Made by a program: the position numbers and the translations under genes. Shown piece by piece: positions 17,290 through 26,848 of a DNA stretch of 64,000 bases (within the stretch, counting starts at the first letter, position 1; each line of letters begins with the position of its first letter). The notes beneath the pieces were generated by a model, which saw only the letters and a list, made by a program, of their open reading frames with translations, ran no database searches and was not told the origin of the DNA. Source of the stretch: Thermomicrobium sp. 4228-Ro (GTDB lineage: Bacteria; Chloroflexota; Chloroflexia; Thermomicrobiales; Thermomicrobiaceae); contig NZ_JAPFQM010000001.1 in assembly GCF_026241205.1 (NCBI RefSeq), positions 1,426,001-1,490,000 of the forward strand, written 5' to 3'.

Positions 17290-18872
17290 GAGACGTTCGG
17301 CTCCGCGGGCGGCAGCATGCCGAGGAGGAAGGCCAGCTCGAGCAAGAAGCGATCACGCGCGTCACCGAGATTGCGCCCTGTCCGCTCGGTTGCCTGCGCC
17401 AAACGGTAGGCGACCGTGTTGCGGTGAATGCCGAGGCACGCTGCGACCTCCGATGCGCTGCCATAGGCGAGGAAAGCAGCGAGGGTTTGCAGGAGTTCGC
17501 ACGCTCGCTCGTCCGCATCGAGTAACGGGCCGAGCGCCTGGTGACGGAAGGCTTCGATCTCTGGGTTTCCCCAGAGGAGATACAACAGCGCGAAAGGGCC
17601 GGTATCCTCGAGAGCGTCGAAGCGCACGACGGATCCTGTTAGCGCGCCAGTGCGGAGGAGTCCGGTCAGGAAGCGGGCCTGGCGCAATCCCTCGGGAGCG
17701 GCCTTGAGGCGGGCGACCGGACGAGAGAGGACGAGGAACCACTCGGGATCCCGCCGCGCGTCCGGGCCGAGGATCGACGGGGCAAACGGCAGTCGTTCGG
17801 CGGCGACGGAAGCGCCAGCCAGGCCACGGGCACGGCTCTCGATGGATTCGGCTTCCTGCTGGGTCAGGAGGAGCGCGATCTCCTCGCCGAGTGGCGTCGT
17901 ACGGTCGCGCGCGCTCGGTTCCAGTACACGCCGGAGAACATCGCCACGTGTCGTGGCCGAGCGGCCACCGAACAGCGCGACAACGACCGGTGCGTTGGGA
18001 TCGAGGCCGAGTCGTTGTGCGGTATGGGGAAGGACGGTCTCACTCAACCGGCCCAGCAGGAGATCGGCGACGAGCTGGCTCAGCGGAGCTGGGCGCGTTG
18101 CGCGCCCCTCTTGCGCGAGGAGGCTGGCACAGAGCCCAGCGACGAGGGAAAGCACCAGCCGGTCACGCTCGGTCGTTGCGCTTCCCGAAGCGAGCAGCGA
18201 CAGATACGCCAGCCGGCCACTCACACTGATCGCGGTGAGCAGTCGTTCATCGTCACCCTCAGTGAGAGCCCGGACACTCGGGTGGGGCCGAGCGCGAGCC
18301 AGTGCTGTCGGTGCGGCGGGCGACGGTGCATCGCCCCCGGCTGCGAGGATGCGACCGTCGCTGTCCTGGAGGACGAGGCTGCGGTCGCTGGCGAGTGCAG
18401 CAGCCTGGAGGACGGCGTCGATGCCACCGGTCAGTGCAGCACGCGACAACTCGCGGGTCAGTTCGGTCGAAAGGCGGTAGAGTGCGCGGCGTTGCTCGGT
18501 GAGCAAGCGATTGAGGGTCGATTCGAGATCGAGCGGGATCGGGCCGGGAAACAGCACGAGCGGTAACGATCCGACTGGCTCTTCGAAGAGATTGGGTTCG
18601 GTCACGAGTGCAGCGACCGGGGCTTCGGCCAGTGTCTCGAGGAGCTCATCCGCGTCTGCTAGACCGGTAGCCTGAATCTCACGCAGGATCCGTCCACTCA
18701 AGATGATGAGCTCATCGCCACGGAGCGGGGGAAGGAACGGTGGCACGGCGCGGACACTCACGGCCCACGAGACCGGACGATCGAGTACCGCTTCCTCGTT
18801 CGCTCCGGGGGGGTAGAGTATGGTGAAGCGTCGATCCCACCGACAGAGGTCGCGGAGAATCAACTCAGCCAT
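17283..18872 (-). CDS. PucR/CdaR-family transcriptional regulator
   Basis: A 529-residue regulator. The N-terminal PucR domain (about 1-125) includes GDELIILSGRIL. A GAF-like or linker region covers about 130-270. A GGDEF-like CdaR segment follows, and the C-terminal HTH_30 domain contains EVAACLGIHRNTVAYRLAQ. PucR in Bacillus controls purine catabolism and relatives control glycolate or amine use. No purine or amine catabolic operon adjoins it here, so its target is probably elsewhere or is itself. Confidence 0.85.
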   Translation of the reverse strand: MAELILRDLCRWDRRFTILYPPGANEEAVLDRPVSWAVSVRAVPPFLPPLRGDELIILSGRILREIQATGLADADELLETLAEAPVAALVTEPNLFEEPVGSLPLVLFPGPIPLDLESTLNRLLTEQRRALYRLSTELTRELSRAALTGGIDAVLQAAALASDRSLVLQDSDGRILAAGGDAPSPAAPTALARARPHPSVRALTEGDDERLLTAISVSGRLAYLSLLASGSATTERDRLVLSLVAGLCASLLAQEGRATRPAPLSQLVADLLLGRLSETVLPHTAQRLGLDPNAPVVVALFGGRSATTRGDVLRRVLEPSARDRTTPLGEEIALLLTQQEAESIESRARGLAGASVAAERLPFAPSILGPDARRDPEWFLVLSRPVARLKAAPEGLRQARFLTGLLRTGALTGSVVRFDALEDTGPFALLYLLWGNPEIEAFRHQALGPLLDADERACELLQTLAAFLAYGSASEVAACLGIHRNTVAYRLAQATERTGRNLGDARDRFLLELAFLLGMLPPAEPNVSQ

Positions 18873-19224
18873 CGGTCACCCTCGGCATCCTCGCCGGAGC
18901 GCAGAAGTGCTGGCGCCGTTGCCAACGCACCGTTATCGAGTGTAGCAACAGTGAGACTAGAAAGGCGGCAAACGACGCTAGGTGCGAGATCCTGTTTCGC
19001 GTCCCGACCGAAAGGCGGCGCTCACCCTTCGCGACTCGTCCGGTATCCGATCCGTCCGTGGTAGGTCGCGGCCTTCGCCGATTCGCTGTTGGCGAGCCCT
19101 CGTCTGGGCAGCCGCAGTTGCGCGGATCGGAGCACGGCCTCTAGGACGCGCAGGGCAGCAGCGGAAACGCACCGGTATGCAAGGTACGAGAACCTGACGA
19201 GCGTGCCGGGTAGGCTAGACTCGC

Positions 19225-19252
19225 GGAAGTGGCCGTCGGGATTGCCGCTTCC
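19225..19252 (-). terminator. Hairpin below the YtxH pair; 18873-19283 otherwise without a clear gene
   Basis: The arms at 19225-19233 and 19244-19252 pair over nine bases (one G-T) around a 10-base loop. They lie 31 bases beyond the stop of the minus-strand YtxH gene. There is no strong T-run. In the surrounding 410 bases I see no convincing gene on either strand. The upstream region of the PucR-type gene (18873-18960) is included and shows no clear promoter. Confidence 0.35.
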
Positions 19253-19283
19253 AGCACCTCGAGCGTCCACGATGGCCGGCACG

Positions 19284-19463
19284 CTACGACGGCGAACTTC
19301 CCGTCAAGCGTTCGCGGATGCGCTCGATGCCGGCTTGCAAGCGGCCGGTGCACCACCGGATCAATCGTCGGCGCAGCTCCTGGCCGCTGGCTGGCGCAAA
19401 GAGCAGGCCGAGGAGGAGCCCCCACGTGAAGAATTTCGCAGCGGTACGCAATCGTGCCAACAT
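19284..19463 (-). CDS. YtxH-like small membrane protein (second of pair)
   Basis: A 59-residue protein with one membrane helix followed by FAPASGQELRRRL, the signature of YtxH proteins (helix, then AP.SG.E.R). I chose ATG 19463, which begins four bases after the upstream stop and right behind GAGG. A GTG start at 19526 would add 21 residues but would overlap the upstream gene by 59 bases. YtxH proteins are small stress-related membrane proteins in Bacillus; their function is unclear. Confidence 0.6.
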   Translation of the reverse strand: MLARLRTAAKFFTWGLLLGLLFAPASGQELRRRLIRWCTGRLQAGIERIRERLTGSSPS

Positions 19464-19467
19464 CGCC

Positions 19468-19770
19468 TCAGCTCTCAGCTTCGACAGCCACCTCAGTATC
19501 GCTCGCCGTTGTTTCGGTTCGCTCACCGGGCGTTTGCGTGCCAGCGATGCGCGATTCGATCGCCTGCCGGGCAGTCAAAAGTTGCGTCCGCAGGGTCGTA
19601 ACTGCTTGCTCACCTTGTGCGCGTGCCTGCTGGAGGAGCGTCCGAGCACGCTCGCGGAGGGCAGGCGGAATAGGTTGCTGTTGAGAAGTCCTCAACCAGG
19701 TTGCTAATGCCCCCAGGATCGTTCCGAGCACGAGACCGCCCAGGAAACTCCGGAGCGTTCCTCGTCGCAT
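19468..19770 (-). CDS. YtxH-like small membrane protein (first of pair)
   Basis: A 100-residue protein with an N-terminal membrane helix (FLGGLVLGTILGALATWL, residues about 8-25), a Glu/Arg/Gln coiled-coil-like segment, and an acidic tail. The architecture is YtxH-like. It starts behind GGGAGAG. It is followed almost without gap by a second, shorter relative, so the two are co-transcribed and may pair in the membrane. I cannot assign a specific function. Confidence 0.6.
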   Translation of the reverse strand: MRRGTLRSFLGGLVLGTILGALATWLRTSQQQPIPPALRERARTLLQQARAQGEQAVTTLRTQLLTARQAIESRIAGTQTPGERTETTASDTEVAVEAES

Positions 19771-19833
19771 TGTCGCTCTCCCTTCCCGGAGTGACCTCCG
19801 TTGCTCGGACGGGTACCGAGTTCGTGTACTCGC

Positions 19834-19863
19834 AGTGTAATCGGTCGAGGAGCAGTGCTGCAA
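19834..19863 (-). promoter_or_regulatory. Possible promoter of the YtxH pair
   Basis: On the minus strand, TTGCAG (19863-19858) and TACACT (19839-19834) are separated by 18 bases. Each matches four of six consensus bases. It lies about 65 bases upstream of the ATG at 19770. It is plausible but weak. Confidence 0.3.
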
Positions 19864-20011
19864 CCGATCCGTCCGGTGACGGTAGCCTCCGCTGCCTGGG
19901 AGGCGGATCGGCTACGCTCGATCGCGGCTGCATGCACTGCCTGCAGAGCCCTTCGGCAGGCTCATATCTCGTCGCGTCGCTTCTACCGGTGTTTGGGCGC
20001 TCCCCAGAGGC

Positions 20012-20040
20012 TTGACGAATCGTGATTTAGTTATTAATAT
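20012..20040 (+). promoter_or_regulatory. Near-consensus vegetative promoter of the orphan binding protein
   Basis: TTGACG (20012-20017), a 17-base spacer, then TAATAT (20035-20040). The region 20018-20050 is strikingly AT-rich for this genome. Transcription should start near 20047, about 40 bases before the ATG at 20086, which is preceded by GAGGAGAG. The upstream stretch 19864-20011 holds nothing else I can identify. Confidence 0.75.
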
Positions 20041-20085
20041 ACCTTAAGTTGTTCGACATCACGAACGCGAGGAGAGTGACCGTCG

Positions 20086-21390
20086 ATGAGTGAGGAGGAG
20101 CTGAGCGTGAACCGTCGGTACCTGTCCAGGCGCAAGCTCGTCCGGTATGCTGTTGCGCTCGCTGGGGGGTTACTGGCTTCTTGTGCAGGTGGTGGCTCGA
20201 CACCAGCGACTGATGTGCCAGGTGCTGCGAGCCCGACAGTGTCGACCCGCTCATCGAAGCACGACGCCAGGACAGTACGCTCAGGAGAAGCGGTGCGGAT
20301 CGGGATGCTGGTAGCGTTGTCTGGACCCTTCGCGTCGCTCGGAGAGAACCTGGTCCGTGGGCTCGAGCTGGCGCTCGCGGAGGTGAACGCCGAAGTCGCT
20401 GGCCGACAACTCGCCGTGCACGTCGAGGATTCGGCCGGTAATCCCGATCAAGCCTTGGCCAAGGCGCGACAATTGGTCGAGCGCGATCGGGTGCACGTGC
20501 TGGCTGGCGTCACGTTGAGCAGCGAGGCCGGAGCGCTCCGCGACTACGTCGTCTCGTCCGGTGTGCCCTTGATCGTCAGCAACGCAGGATTGCCCGGTTT
20601 GACGCGCGATCCCAACATGCGAAGCTCCCTCATCTTCCGCGTCTCCTTCGCGAACGGGCAGCACGAAGCGCCATTCGGTCGTTATGCCTACGAGAAACTG
20701 GGCTTCCGCCGGGTGGTCTTGACCGGACTCGACTACTCGGCAGGTCATGACAAGGTGGGAGCGTTCGGAAAGCATTTCCAGGCCGCTGGTGGAACCATCG
20801 TCGGCGAGGTCTACGCACCAGTCGATACAACCGACTACGGCCCGTATCTCCAGCGGATTGCCCAGTACGATGCGGATGGGGTGTTCGCGTTCTACTCGGG
20901 CGTCGACGCCGTGCGCTTCGTTCAGCAGTACGCGGAATTCGGCATCGAGGAACGTATCCCGCTCTTCGGTTCCGGCGATACGGTCGATGAGAGTATCCTG
21001 CAGGAGCAGGGCGAGGCAGCGCTCGGTTACGTCAGTTCTTCCCATTATGCAGTACTCTACGACTCTCCGGAGAACCAGGAGCTCGTCCGTCGGACTCGCG
21101 AGCGCTACGGTGTGGTGGCGAACCAGTTCGTCTATCAAGGCTATGTGACCGGACGGGTCCTCGTGGAAGCGCTCGCAGCGGTGGAGGGGGCGATCGAGGA
21201 TACGGCGCGTTTCCTCGAGGCGCTGCGAGCTGTCCGCTTCCGCGGTCCGACTGGAGAGTTCCGCTTCCATCCCGAATCGCAAGGAGCGATCATCACAGTC
21301 TTCATTCGGCGGGTGGAGCGCCTGCCGAGTGGTGAACTCGGGAACGTGGTGCTCGACGTCATCCCCGAGGTGGACGACGTCTCCTTCTAG
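20086..21390 (+). CDS. LivK-type substrate-binding lipoprotein (branched-chain amino acid/amide family)
   Basis: A 434-residue periplasmic-binding-protein fold I protein. An N-terminal basic stretch and helix end in a lipobox LASC (Cys33), so it should be a membrane-tethered lipoprotein. The mature part starts VRIGMLVALSGPFASLGENLVRG, then LAVHVEDSAGNPDQALAKA and GVTLSSEAG, as in LivJ/LivK/AmiC. The family binds amino acids, amides, urea or aromatic acids for an ABC importer. No permease or ATPase gene follows, which is unusual. The ligand is unknown. A hairpin terminator follows. Confidence 0.88.
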   Translation: MSEEELSVNRRYLSRRKLVRYAVALAGGLLASCAGGGSTPATDVPGAASPTVSTRSSKHDARTVRSGEAVRIGMLVALSGPFASLGENLVRGLELALAEVNAEVAGRQLAVHVEDSAGNPDQALAKARQLVERDRVHVLAGVTLSSEAGALRDYVVSSGVPLIVSNAGLPGLTRDPNMRSSLIFRVSFANGQHEAPFGRYAYEKLGFRRVVLTGLDYSAGHDKVGAFGKHFQAAGGTIVGEVYAPVDTTDYGPYLQRIAQYDADGVFAFYSGVDAVRFVQQYAEFGIEERIPLFGSGDTVDESILQEQGEAALGYVSSSHYAVLYDSPENQELVRRTRERYGVVANQFVYQGYVTGRVLVEALAAVEGAIEDTARFLEALRAVRFRGPTGEFRFHPESQGAIITVFIRRVERLPSGELGNVVLDVIPEVDDVSF

Positions 21391-21414
21391 CCAGTTGATC
21401 GTCCACGTCGTGGC

Positions 21415-21445
21415 GGGAGCCGAGGCGGCCGTTGCCCGGGCTCCC
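21415..21445 (+). terminator. Hairpin after the binding-protein gene
   Basis: GGGAGCC (21415-21421) pairs with GGCTCCC (21439-21445) around a GC-rich loop. A second short inverted repeat (AATACG...CGTATT) and a T-run follow at 21446-21463. It lies 25 bases beyond the stop and isolates the gene from sucC. Confidence 0.5.
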
Positions 21446-21542
21446 AATACGGTTTTCGTATTCCACCATGCTGAACGAGAGTCGAGATGGTTTTCGGCAG
21501 CGTGGTATGATCGCCTCGGTTGTCGAGTCGAAAGGTGGAGCG

Positions 21543-22679
21543 ATGGATCTCCACGAATACCAAGCTGCGGAGATTTTCGGACGATACGGGATTCCGGTGA
21601 ACCGGGGGATCGTCGCCCGGACACCGGAGGAAGCACGGAAGGCTGCAGAACAGCTCGGTGGCCGGGTGGTCGTCAAGGCGCAAGTCCATGCTGGTGGGCG
21701 TGGGAAAGCAGGAGGGATCCGTCTGGCGAACGGCGCTGCCGAAGCGGAAGCGGTCGCTTCCCGTATCCTCGGGATGGAGATCCGCGGCCGCACGGTTCGG
21801 AAGGTGCTGGTCGCGCCGGCGATCGCATTCGATCGGGAGTACTATCTGGGTGTCGTGCTCGACCGCGATGCGCGACGCATCGTGGTGATGGCCAGTCGAG
21901 CTGGCGGTGTCGATATCGAGGAGGTCGCGCGGGAGCGGCCTGAAGCGATCGTGCGCGAGCATGCCGATCCTTTCCTCGGCTTCCTCGACTACCAGGCGCG
22001 TCGGCTGGCGTTCCGGTTGGGGATCGAACCCGATCTGGTGCGCGGCTTCGCGGCCATCGCGCGGCAGCTCTATCAGGCCTACGTCGACTGCGATGCCTCG
22101 CTGGCGGAGATCAATCCGCTGGTGTTGACGCATGACCGGACCTGGATGGCCCTCGACAGCAAGATGGTGCTCGACGATAACGGTCTCTTCAGGCATCCGG
22201 ATCTGGCTGAACTCCGTGACCCGGAAGACGAAGATCCGTTGGAACGGGAAGCGCGGCTAGCGGGGATCAGCTTCGTGCGTCTCGACGGCACGGTGGGGTG
22301 TATCGTCAACGGGGCGGGCCTCTCGATGGCGACCATGGACGCGATCAAGCTCTACGGTGGTGAACCAGCGAACTTCCTCGATATCGGCGGTGGTGCCTCG
22401 GCGCAACGAGTCGCTGCTGCGCTGCGTATCGTCGTCGCTGATCCCAATGTCCGATCGATCCTGGTGAACATCTTCGGGGGGATCACGCGCGGTGACGTGG
22501 TCGCGCAAGGCTTGTTGGAAGCGTTGCGCGAGGTTGAGGTGCGCGTGCCGATCGTCATCCGCCTCGTCGGAACGCGCCAGGAGGAAGGGCGTCGCCTGCT
22601 CGAGGCAGCCGGGTTCACGGTCGTCGAGACCATGGAGGAAGCTGCCGAGCGCGCGGTCGCGGCGGCGAAGGTCCAGTAG
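21543..22679 (+). CDS. sucC: Succinyl-CoA synthetase (ADP-forming) beta subunit
   Basis: A 378-residue ATP-grasp subunit of succinate-CoA ligase in the TCA cycle, which interconverts succinyl-CoA and succinate with ATP/GTP formation. It starts [12 protein letters not shown] and shows [28 protein letters not shown], and the C-terminal [10 protein letters not shown]. The start follows GGTGGAG. sucD begins 13 bases after its stop. TATGAT at 21506-21511 could be a -10 element. Confidence 0.95.
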   Translation: MDLHEYQAAEIFGRYGIPVNRGIVARTPEEARKAAEQLGGRVVVKAQVHAGGRGKAGGIRLANGAAEAEAVASRILGMEIRGRTVRKVLVAPAIAFDREYYLGVVLDRDARRIVVMASRAGGVDIEEVARERPEAIVREHADPFLGFLDYQARRLAFRLGIEPDLVRGFAAIARQLYQAYVDCDASLAEINPLVLTHDRTWMALDSKMVLDDNGLFRHPDLAELRDPEDEDPLEREARLAGISFVRLDGTVGCIVNGAGLSMATMDAIKLYGGEPANFLDIGGGASAQRVAAALRIVVADPNVRSILVNIFGGITRGDVVAQGLLEALREVEVRVPIVIRLVGTRQEEGRRLLEAAGFTVVETMEEAAERAVAAAKVQ

Positions 22680-22692
22680 GGCAGGGGGAGCG

Positions 22693-23568
22693 ATGGCGAT
22701 CCTGGTCGACGAGTCGACGCGGTTACTGGTTCAGGGGATCACGGGTCGCGAGGGATCTTTCCATACGCAGCAGATGATCGAATACGGGACGGAGGTCGTG
22801 GCCGGTGTGACGCCGGGGGCGGGTGGTCGCGAGGTGCACGGTGTCCCAGTGTTCGATACAGTCGCCGAGGCCGTAGCGGCAACACGACCGAACGTATCCT
22901 TCGTGGCGGTACCGGCTCCGTTCGCCCCCGATGCGATCCTGGAAGCGGCCGACGCGGGTATCCCATTGATCGTCTGCATCACCGAAGGGATTCCCGTTCT
23001 CGAGATGGTGCGGGTCTACCACGCGGTGCGGGCGCGCGGGGTGCGACTGGTCGGACCGAACTGTCCTGGTTTGATCTCGCCAGGGAAGGCGAAGGTGGGG
23101 ATCATGCCAGGTTTCATCCATGCACCGGGGCCCGTCGGAATTGTCTCCCGGAGCGGTACGCTGACGTACGAAGTCGTCTGGGCGCTGACCCGGGCAGGAA
23201 TCGGACAGTCGACCGCGGTCGGGATCGGTGGCGATCCGGTCATCGGTACGTCGTTCATCGAGGTGCTGGAGTTGTTCGAGAACGATCCGGAGACACGGGC
23301 GATCGTCCTGATCGGTGAGATCGGTGGAGCGGACGAGGAAGCTGCGGCTGAGTACATCCGTCACCACGTGACGAAGCCGGTCGTCGGCTTCATTGCCGGT
23401 CGGACGGCACCACCAGGACGCCGGATGGGACATGCCGGAGCGATCATCAGCGGGGGACGGGGAACAGCAGCTGAGAAGATCGCTGCGCTCGAAGCAGCCG
23501 GTGTGCCGGTCGCCGAACGTCCGGCTCAGGTGGCTGACCTGATTCGCCGAGCTCTGGAACGTGCGTGA
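22693..23568 (+). CDS. sucD: Succinyl-CoA synthetase alpha subunit
   Basis: A 291-residue CoA-binding subunit. It shows [19 protein letters not shown], the CoA-binding [28 protein letters not shown], and the phosphorylated histidine His247 in [10 protein letters not shown]. It forms the catalytic pair with SucC and is co-transcribed with it. The class II aldolase-like gene begins 16 bases later, so all three are probably one transcript. Confidence 0.95.
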   Translation: MAILVDESTRLLVQGITGREGSFHTQQMIEYGTEVVAGVTPGAGGREVHGVPVFDTVAEAVAATRPNVSFVAVPAPFAPDAILEAADAGIPLIVCITEGIPVLEMVRVYHAVRARGVRLVGPNCPGLISPGKAKVGIMPGFIHAPGPVGIVSRSGTLTYEVVWALTRAGIGQSTAVGIGGDPVIGTSFIEVLELFENDPETRAIVLIGEIGGADEEAAAEYIRHHVTKPVVGFIAGRTAPPGRRMGHAGAIISGGRGTAAEKIAALEAAGVPVAERPAQVADLIRRALERA

Positions 23569-23584
23569 CAAACGAGGAGGTACG

Positions 23585-24232
23585 ATGCCGGTCGAACTCG
23601 TCCCGCATCAGAATCTGATCGTTTTGGGGAGGCTGGCCGGCAGTCGGGGATACCTTTGGGGGACCGGCGGGAATTTCAGCTTGCGGCGCAGCGAGTCGCA
23701 TTTCCTCATCACGATGCGTGGTACTGCCCTCGACCAGCTGGATTCCCAAGATTTCGTCCTGGCCCCCCTGCACGGTGAGCCCGGCGAACCACCTGAAGCC
23801 TCGACCGAGATCCAGTTGCACCGGCGTATCTATCAGACACGGCCGGATGTCCGCTGTGTGATCCATCTCTCGCCGCCGTATACGACGCTCGTCGCATGTA
23901 CGGACCTCGCGCTGCCGACTGACCTCGTCCCCGAAACCGCGATCTATCTGGGCGAGTTGGCTCGCGTTCCCTACATCCAGCCCGGCACAGATGACTTGGC
24001 CCGCGCGGTGGCTGAAGCGCTCGGCAAGGAGCGCTGGGTGGTCCTCATGGAAAACCATGGTGTGGTAGCGGTGGGCGAGACGCCGCTCGAGGCATTCCGG
24101 CGCATCGAGGTGCTCGAGTTTCTCTGTCGCTTGGTGGTGACTGCACGGAGTGCGGGACTGACGCTGCGCGGCATCGGTGAGGAGGCGGTTGCCGCATTAC
24201 GTGCTTCCTACGGAGCGAAATCCCGGCGCTGA
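23585..24232 (+). CDS. Class II aldolase/adducin-family protein with altered zinc site
   Basis: A 215-residue protein of the fuculose-phosphate aldolase/adducin fold. Supporting elements are GNFSLR near the N-terminus, TEIQLHRRIYQTRPDVR, and ENHGVVAVGETPLEAF near 156-171. In active members an HxH pair and a later His bind zinc. Here the pair reads His94-Leu-Ser96, so one ligand is missing, while His158 remains. It could still bind metal with another residue, or have lost aldolase activity. It starts at ATG 23585 behind GAGGAGG, directly after sucD. Confidence 0.75.
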   Translation: MPVELVPHQNLIVLGRLAGSRGYLWGTGGNFSLRRSESHFLITMRGTALDQLDSQDFVLAPLHGEPGEPPEASTEIQLHRRIYQTRPDVRCVIHLSPPYTTLVACTDLALPTDLVPETAIYLGELARVPYIQPGTDDLARAVAEALGKERWVVLMENHGVVAVGETPLEAFRRIEVLEFLCRLVVTARSAGLTLRGIGEEAVAALRASYGAKSRR

Positions 24233-24320
24233 CTACCTGTCGGGCGCTCTGCCGCTGGCCGTGCTATCGCTCGGTCATGACGTTGATGGCTGGCGATCGG
24301 TCAGTCCTTTCGGTCCTGTG

Positions 24321-26825
24321 TCAGTGGTCGCTTCCCGTCGAGGGAGCGGCAGCTGCCAACGAATCGCCCGGACTCGTTGTCCGGTGTCCGCGGTTCGCGG
24401 TCGTTTCGCGTCGGCGCCCAACTGACCAGCCGAGAACCAGGGAGAAGCTCAGCGCGAGCAGGCCGAGCAGGGTGACAGCGAGTGCCCAGCCGAGCAGCGG
24501 TGGCCAGTAGGTGAGGACGACGGTGTGCTGGCCGGCGGGCACCCACAGCGCCTGGTAGATCCCGTCGGCGGTGGCGAGCGGAGTCCAGCGGCCATCGAGC
24601 GTCGCCTGCCAACCAGGGTCGGCCGTGACAGCGATGACGAGATAGGCCGGGGCGCTGGCTTCGACTGCGACACGCAAGCGGTTCGGTCCGTCCCAAGAGG
24701 CTCTCGCCTGCCCAGTGGCACCTGGCTCGGCCGGCGAAAGCGGCCGGTTGAGGTACAGCTCCTGGCGTGGATCGAAGGCATCGTTGCACACACGCTCGAG
24801 CGCGGTCTGGACATCGGTCACGACTGCACGATCGCTCAGCCAGACGCGAGGCAGCGCGGACGGGTTCTCCCAGAGAACGAGGCCGGTCGATGAGGTCAGC
24901 CGGCGCTCGAACGATGAGCTGAAGTCACCGTCGTCGGCGCGGGTCAGCACGAAGCGCACATTGAGGAGGTCGAGGAGTGCACGCTGGGGAGCAGAGCGGG
25001 TGCACGCGAGCACCCGTGCATAGGCTGCCGGCTGCATCGGGTCGAAGAGTCCACCGGCGTCCTCCAGGCCATGCACTGCTGCGGCGCTCGGTTGCCAGCG
25101 GATCGTCAACGCGAGGAGGCGCCAGGGACCGTTCTCCTGTGTCGCCTGGCGGAGGTATTCGACCACCTCAGGATGCCGGAAGTCGGCGAGGAGGTCGTCC
25201 GGTGTCGGGTTGAACGGACTCGTCGCGCTGAAGAGATCCAGCACGACGAGCCCCACCCCGGCCAGTGCCGTGGCCTGGTTCGCTCGGCCACTCGCGAGCA
25301 CGCGGAGCCAGACCGCTGTGAGTCCGAGCCAGAGGACGAGGAGCAGGATCCCGTCGAAGGCACGGACGAGCGGTTCGGCTGGTGTGGCGCTCGTCACGAT
25401 GGCGAGGAGGAAGAGCGGTGCGACGAGCAGAACCAGTGTGCCGATGGCCAGAACGAGCGAGCGGACCAGGTGGTGCAGGAACTCGAGCCGTTCTTGGCCG
25501 CGCTCGAGCGCAGTGGCGACTCCTATTGCCGCGAGCAGCGCCAGTGTCAGATCGACGAAGAGGAGCGAGCGCGCTGGTGCCCGAAGGAGATCGGCGAACG
25601 GCAAAAAGCGGTAGACCCACCCGTGGATCGGTGTGGCTGGCCCGAGTGCGTGCAACAGGGCGAGAGAACCGATCGCGGCGAGTACCCAGCGCAGCGGGTC
25701 CCGGCTCAGCACCAGCCCGAGCCCGGCGAGGACGAGCGTCACGATCCCTGCGTAGCCCCACACCTCACCGTTGGCCCACGGGCCCCACCAGTTCGTCGGG
25801 TTGTCGCCGAATGTCCGGGGAAGCACGAGGTTGACGAGCGCGGTCGGCTGGAGGGCGAACTCGCTCGCCTGCTCGTAACTCAGGCCACCGGACCGCACGG
25901 ACCGGCGTGCCAGTTCGAGCGAGGGGAGGAGGGCCGGGGCTGCCAAGGCGAGGCCACTCGCGATGCCGATACCGGCCCGAAACGCGTCACCCGCGAGCAG
26001 CCATGCTGAGTGGACTGCTCCTCGCGCGTTGCGGTTCTGAAGGCTGCTCGCGAACGCGGCGAGTGCAGCTCTGCGCTCATGGGCGAGGTAACCGAGCCAC
26101 CACACGCCAGCAGCAGTGAGGCCGTAGAGGACGGTCTGCTGGTGGCCGCCTGTGGCGAGCAGGAACGTCGCGACGGCGATACCGACAGTCCAGCGCCTGC
26201 GGTGCGTCGCGACCGAGCGTGCGAGTGCGACCCACAGCCAGGGAAGCCACACCGCGGCGGCGAGCATCGAGTAGTGACCGAGGTGGGCGACGAGGAAACC
26301 GCTGTAGGGAAACACGAGACCAGCGAGGAGCGAGGGGACACGAGCGAGCCGCAGGCCGAATCGTGCCAACACGTATGCGCCGAGGCTCGCCACGGGATAG
26401 TGGCAGAGGACGAGGAACTCGAGTGCGGCGTAACTGAAGGGGCGTGCGAGGAGATAGGCGAGCCAGTTCGGTGGGTATAGGATCCCGGTTTGATAGTTCG
26501 CCCAGTGGGGCATACCGCTGAAGAGTGTCGGGTTCCAGAGTGGGAGCTCTCCACTCTGCACCGTACGGGCAGCGAAGGCGTGGAGCGGGAAGAAAAAGGA
26601 ATTCAAATCCCCACCTCCACGCGGCACATGGGCAGCGGTGAACAGCGGGCGCCAGAAGAACAACAACCAGGCGCCCACGAGGCTGCCGACTGCAGCGAAC
26701 TCGGGCGCGGACCGGCTCCGTTTCCACCAGAGGGCGAACGTGCAACCGATCCAGAGGAGACCGCCTGCCAACACGAACCACGGGGGAAGCAGGCCAGTCG
26801 TCCGCGGAGCCAAATCGATGCCCAC
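24321..26825 (-). CDS. YfhO-family polytopic membrane protein
   Basis: An 834-residue protein with about twelve to fourteen membrane helices and an extracytoplasmic C-terminal domain. The early segment RGGGDLNSFFFPLHAF, followed by LPLWNPTLFSGMP and LYPPNW, is the YfhO signature (DUF-type GT-C-like fold). VPAGQHTVVLTYWPP lies just before the last helix, also typical. Bacillus YfhO helps glycosylate lipoteichoic acid, so a lipid-linked sugar transfer role is plausible. The start is GTG 26825 after GGGAG; a longer reading upstream is low-complexity. The start lies 23 bases after the ychF stop. Confidence 0.8.
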   Translation of the reverse strand: MGIDLAPRTTGLLPPWFVLAGGLLWIGCTFALWWKRSRSAPEFAAVGSLVGAWLLFFWRPLFTAAHVPRGGGDLNSFFFPLHAFAARTVQSGELPLWNPTLFSGMPHWANYQTGILYPPNWLAYLLARPFSYAALEFLVLCHYPVASLGAYVLARFGLRLARVPSLLAGLVFPYSGFLVAHLGHYSMLAAAVWLPWLWVALARSVATHRRRWTVGIAVATFLLATGGHQQTVLYGLTAAGVWWLGYLAHERRAALAAFASSLQNRNARGAVHSAWLLAGDAFRAGIGIASGLALAAPALLPSLELARRSVRSGGLSYEQASEFALQPTALVNLVLPRTFGDNPTNWWGPWANGEVWGYAGIVTLVLAGLGLVLSRDPLRWVLAAIGSLALLHALGPATPIHGWVYRFLPFADLLRAPARSLLFVDLTLALLAAIGVATALERGQERLEFLHHLVRSLVLAIGTLVLLVAPLFLLAIVTSATPAEPLVRAFDGILLLVLWLGLTAVWLRVLASGRANQATALAGVGLVVLDLFSATSPFNPTPDDLLADFRHPEVVEYLRQATQENGPWRLLALTIRWQPSAAAVHGLEDAGGLFDPMQPAAYARVLACTRSAPQRALLDLLNVRFVLTRADDGDFSSSFERRLTSSTGLVLWENPSALPRVWLSDRAVVTDVQTALERVCNDAFDPRQELYLNRPLSPAEPGATGQARASWDGPNRLRVAVEASAPAYLVIAVTADPGWQATLDGRWTPLATADGIYQALWVPAGQHTVVLTYWPPLLGWALAVTLLGLLALSFSLVLGWSVGRRRETTANRGHRTTSPGDSLAAAAPSTGSDH

Positions 26826-26848
26826 GGTCGTGCTCCCGGCGCGTCCGA

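Noticed and set aside
19022-19282. Minus-strand frame directly after the second YtxH gene
   Set aside because: It has a GTG start next to the preceding stop, but no ribosome site, no family resemblance, and a hairpin inside it that may be the operon terminator.
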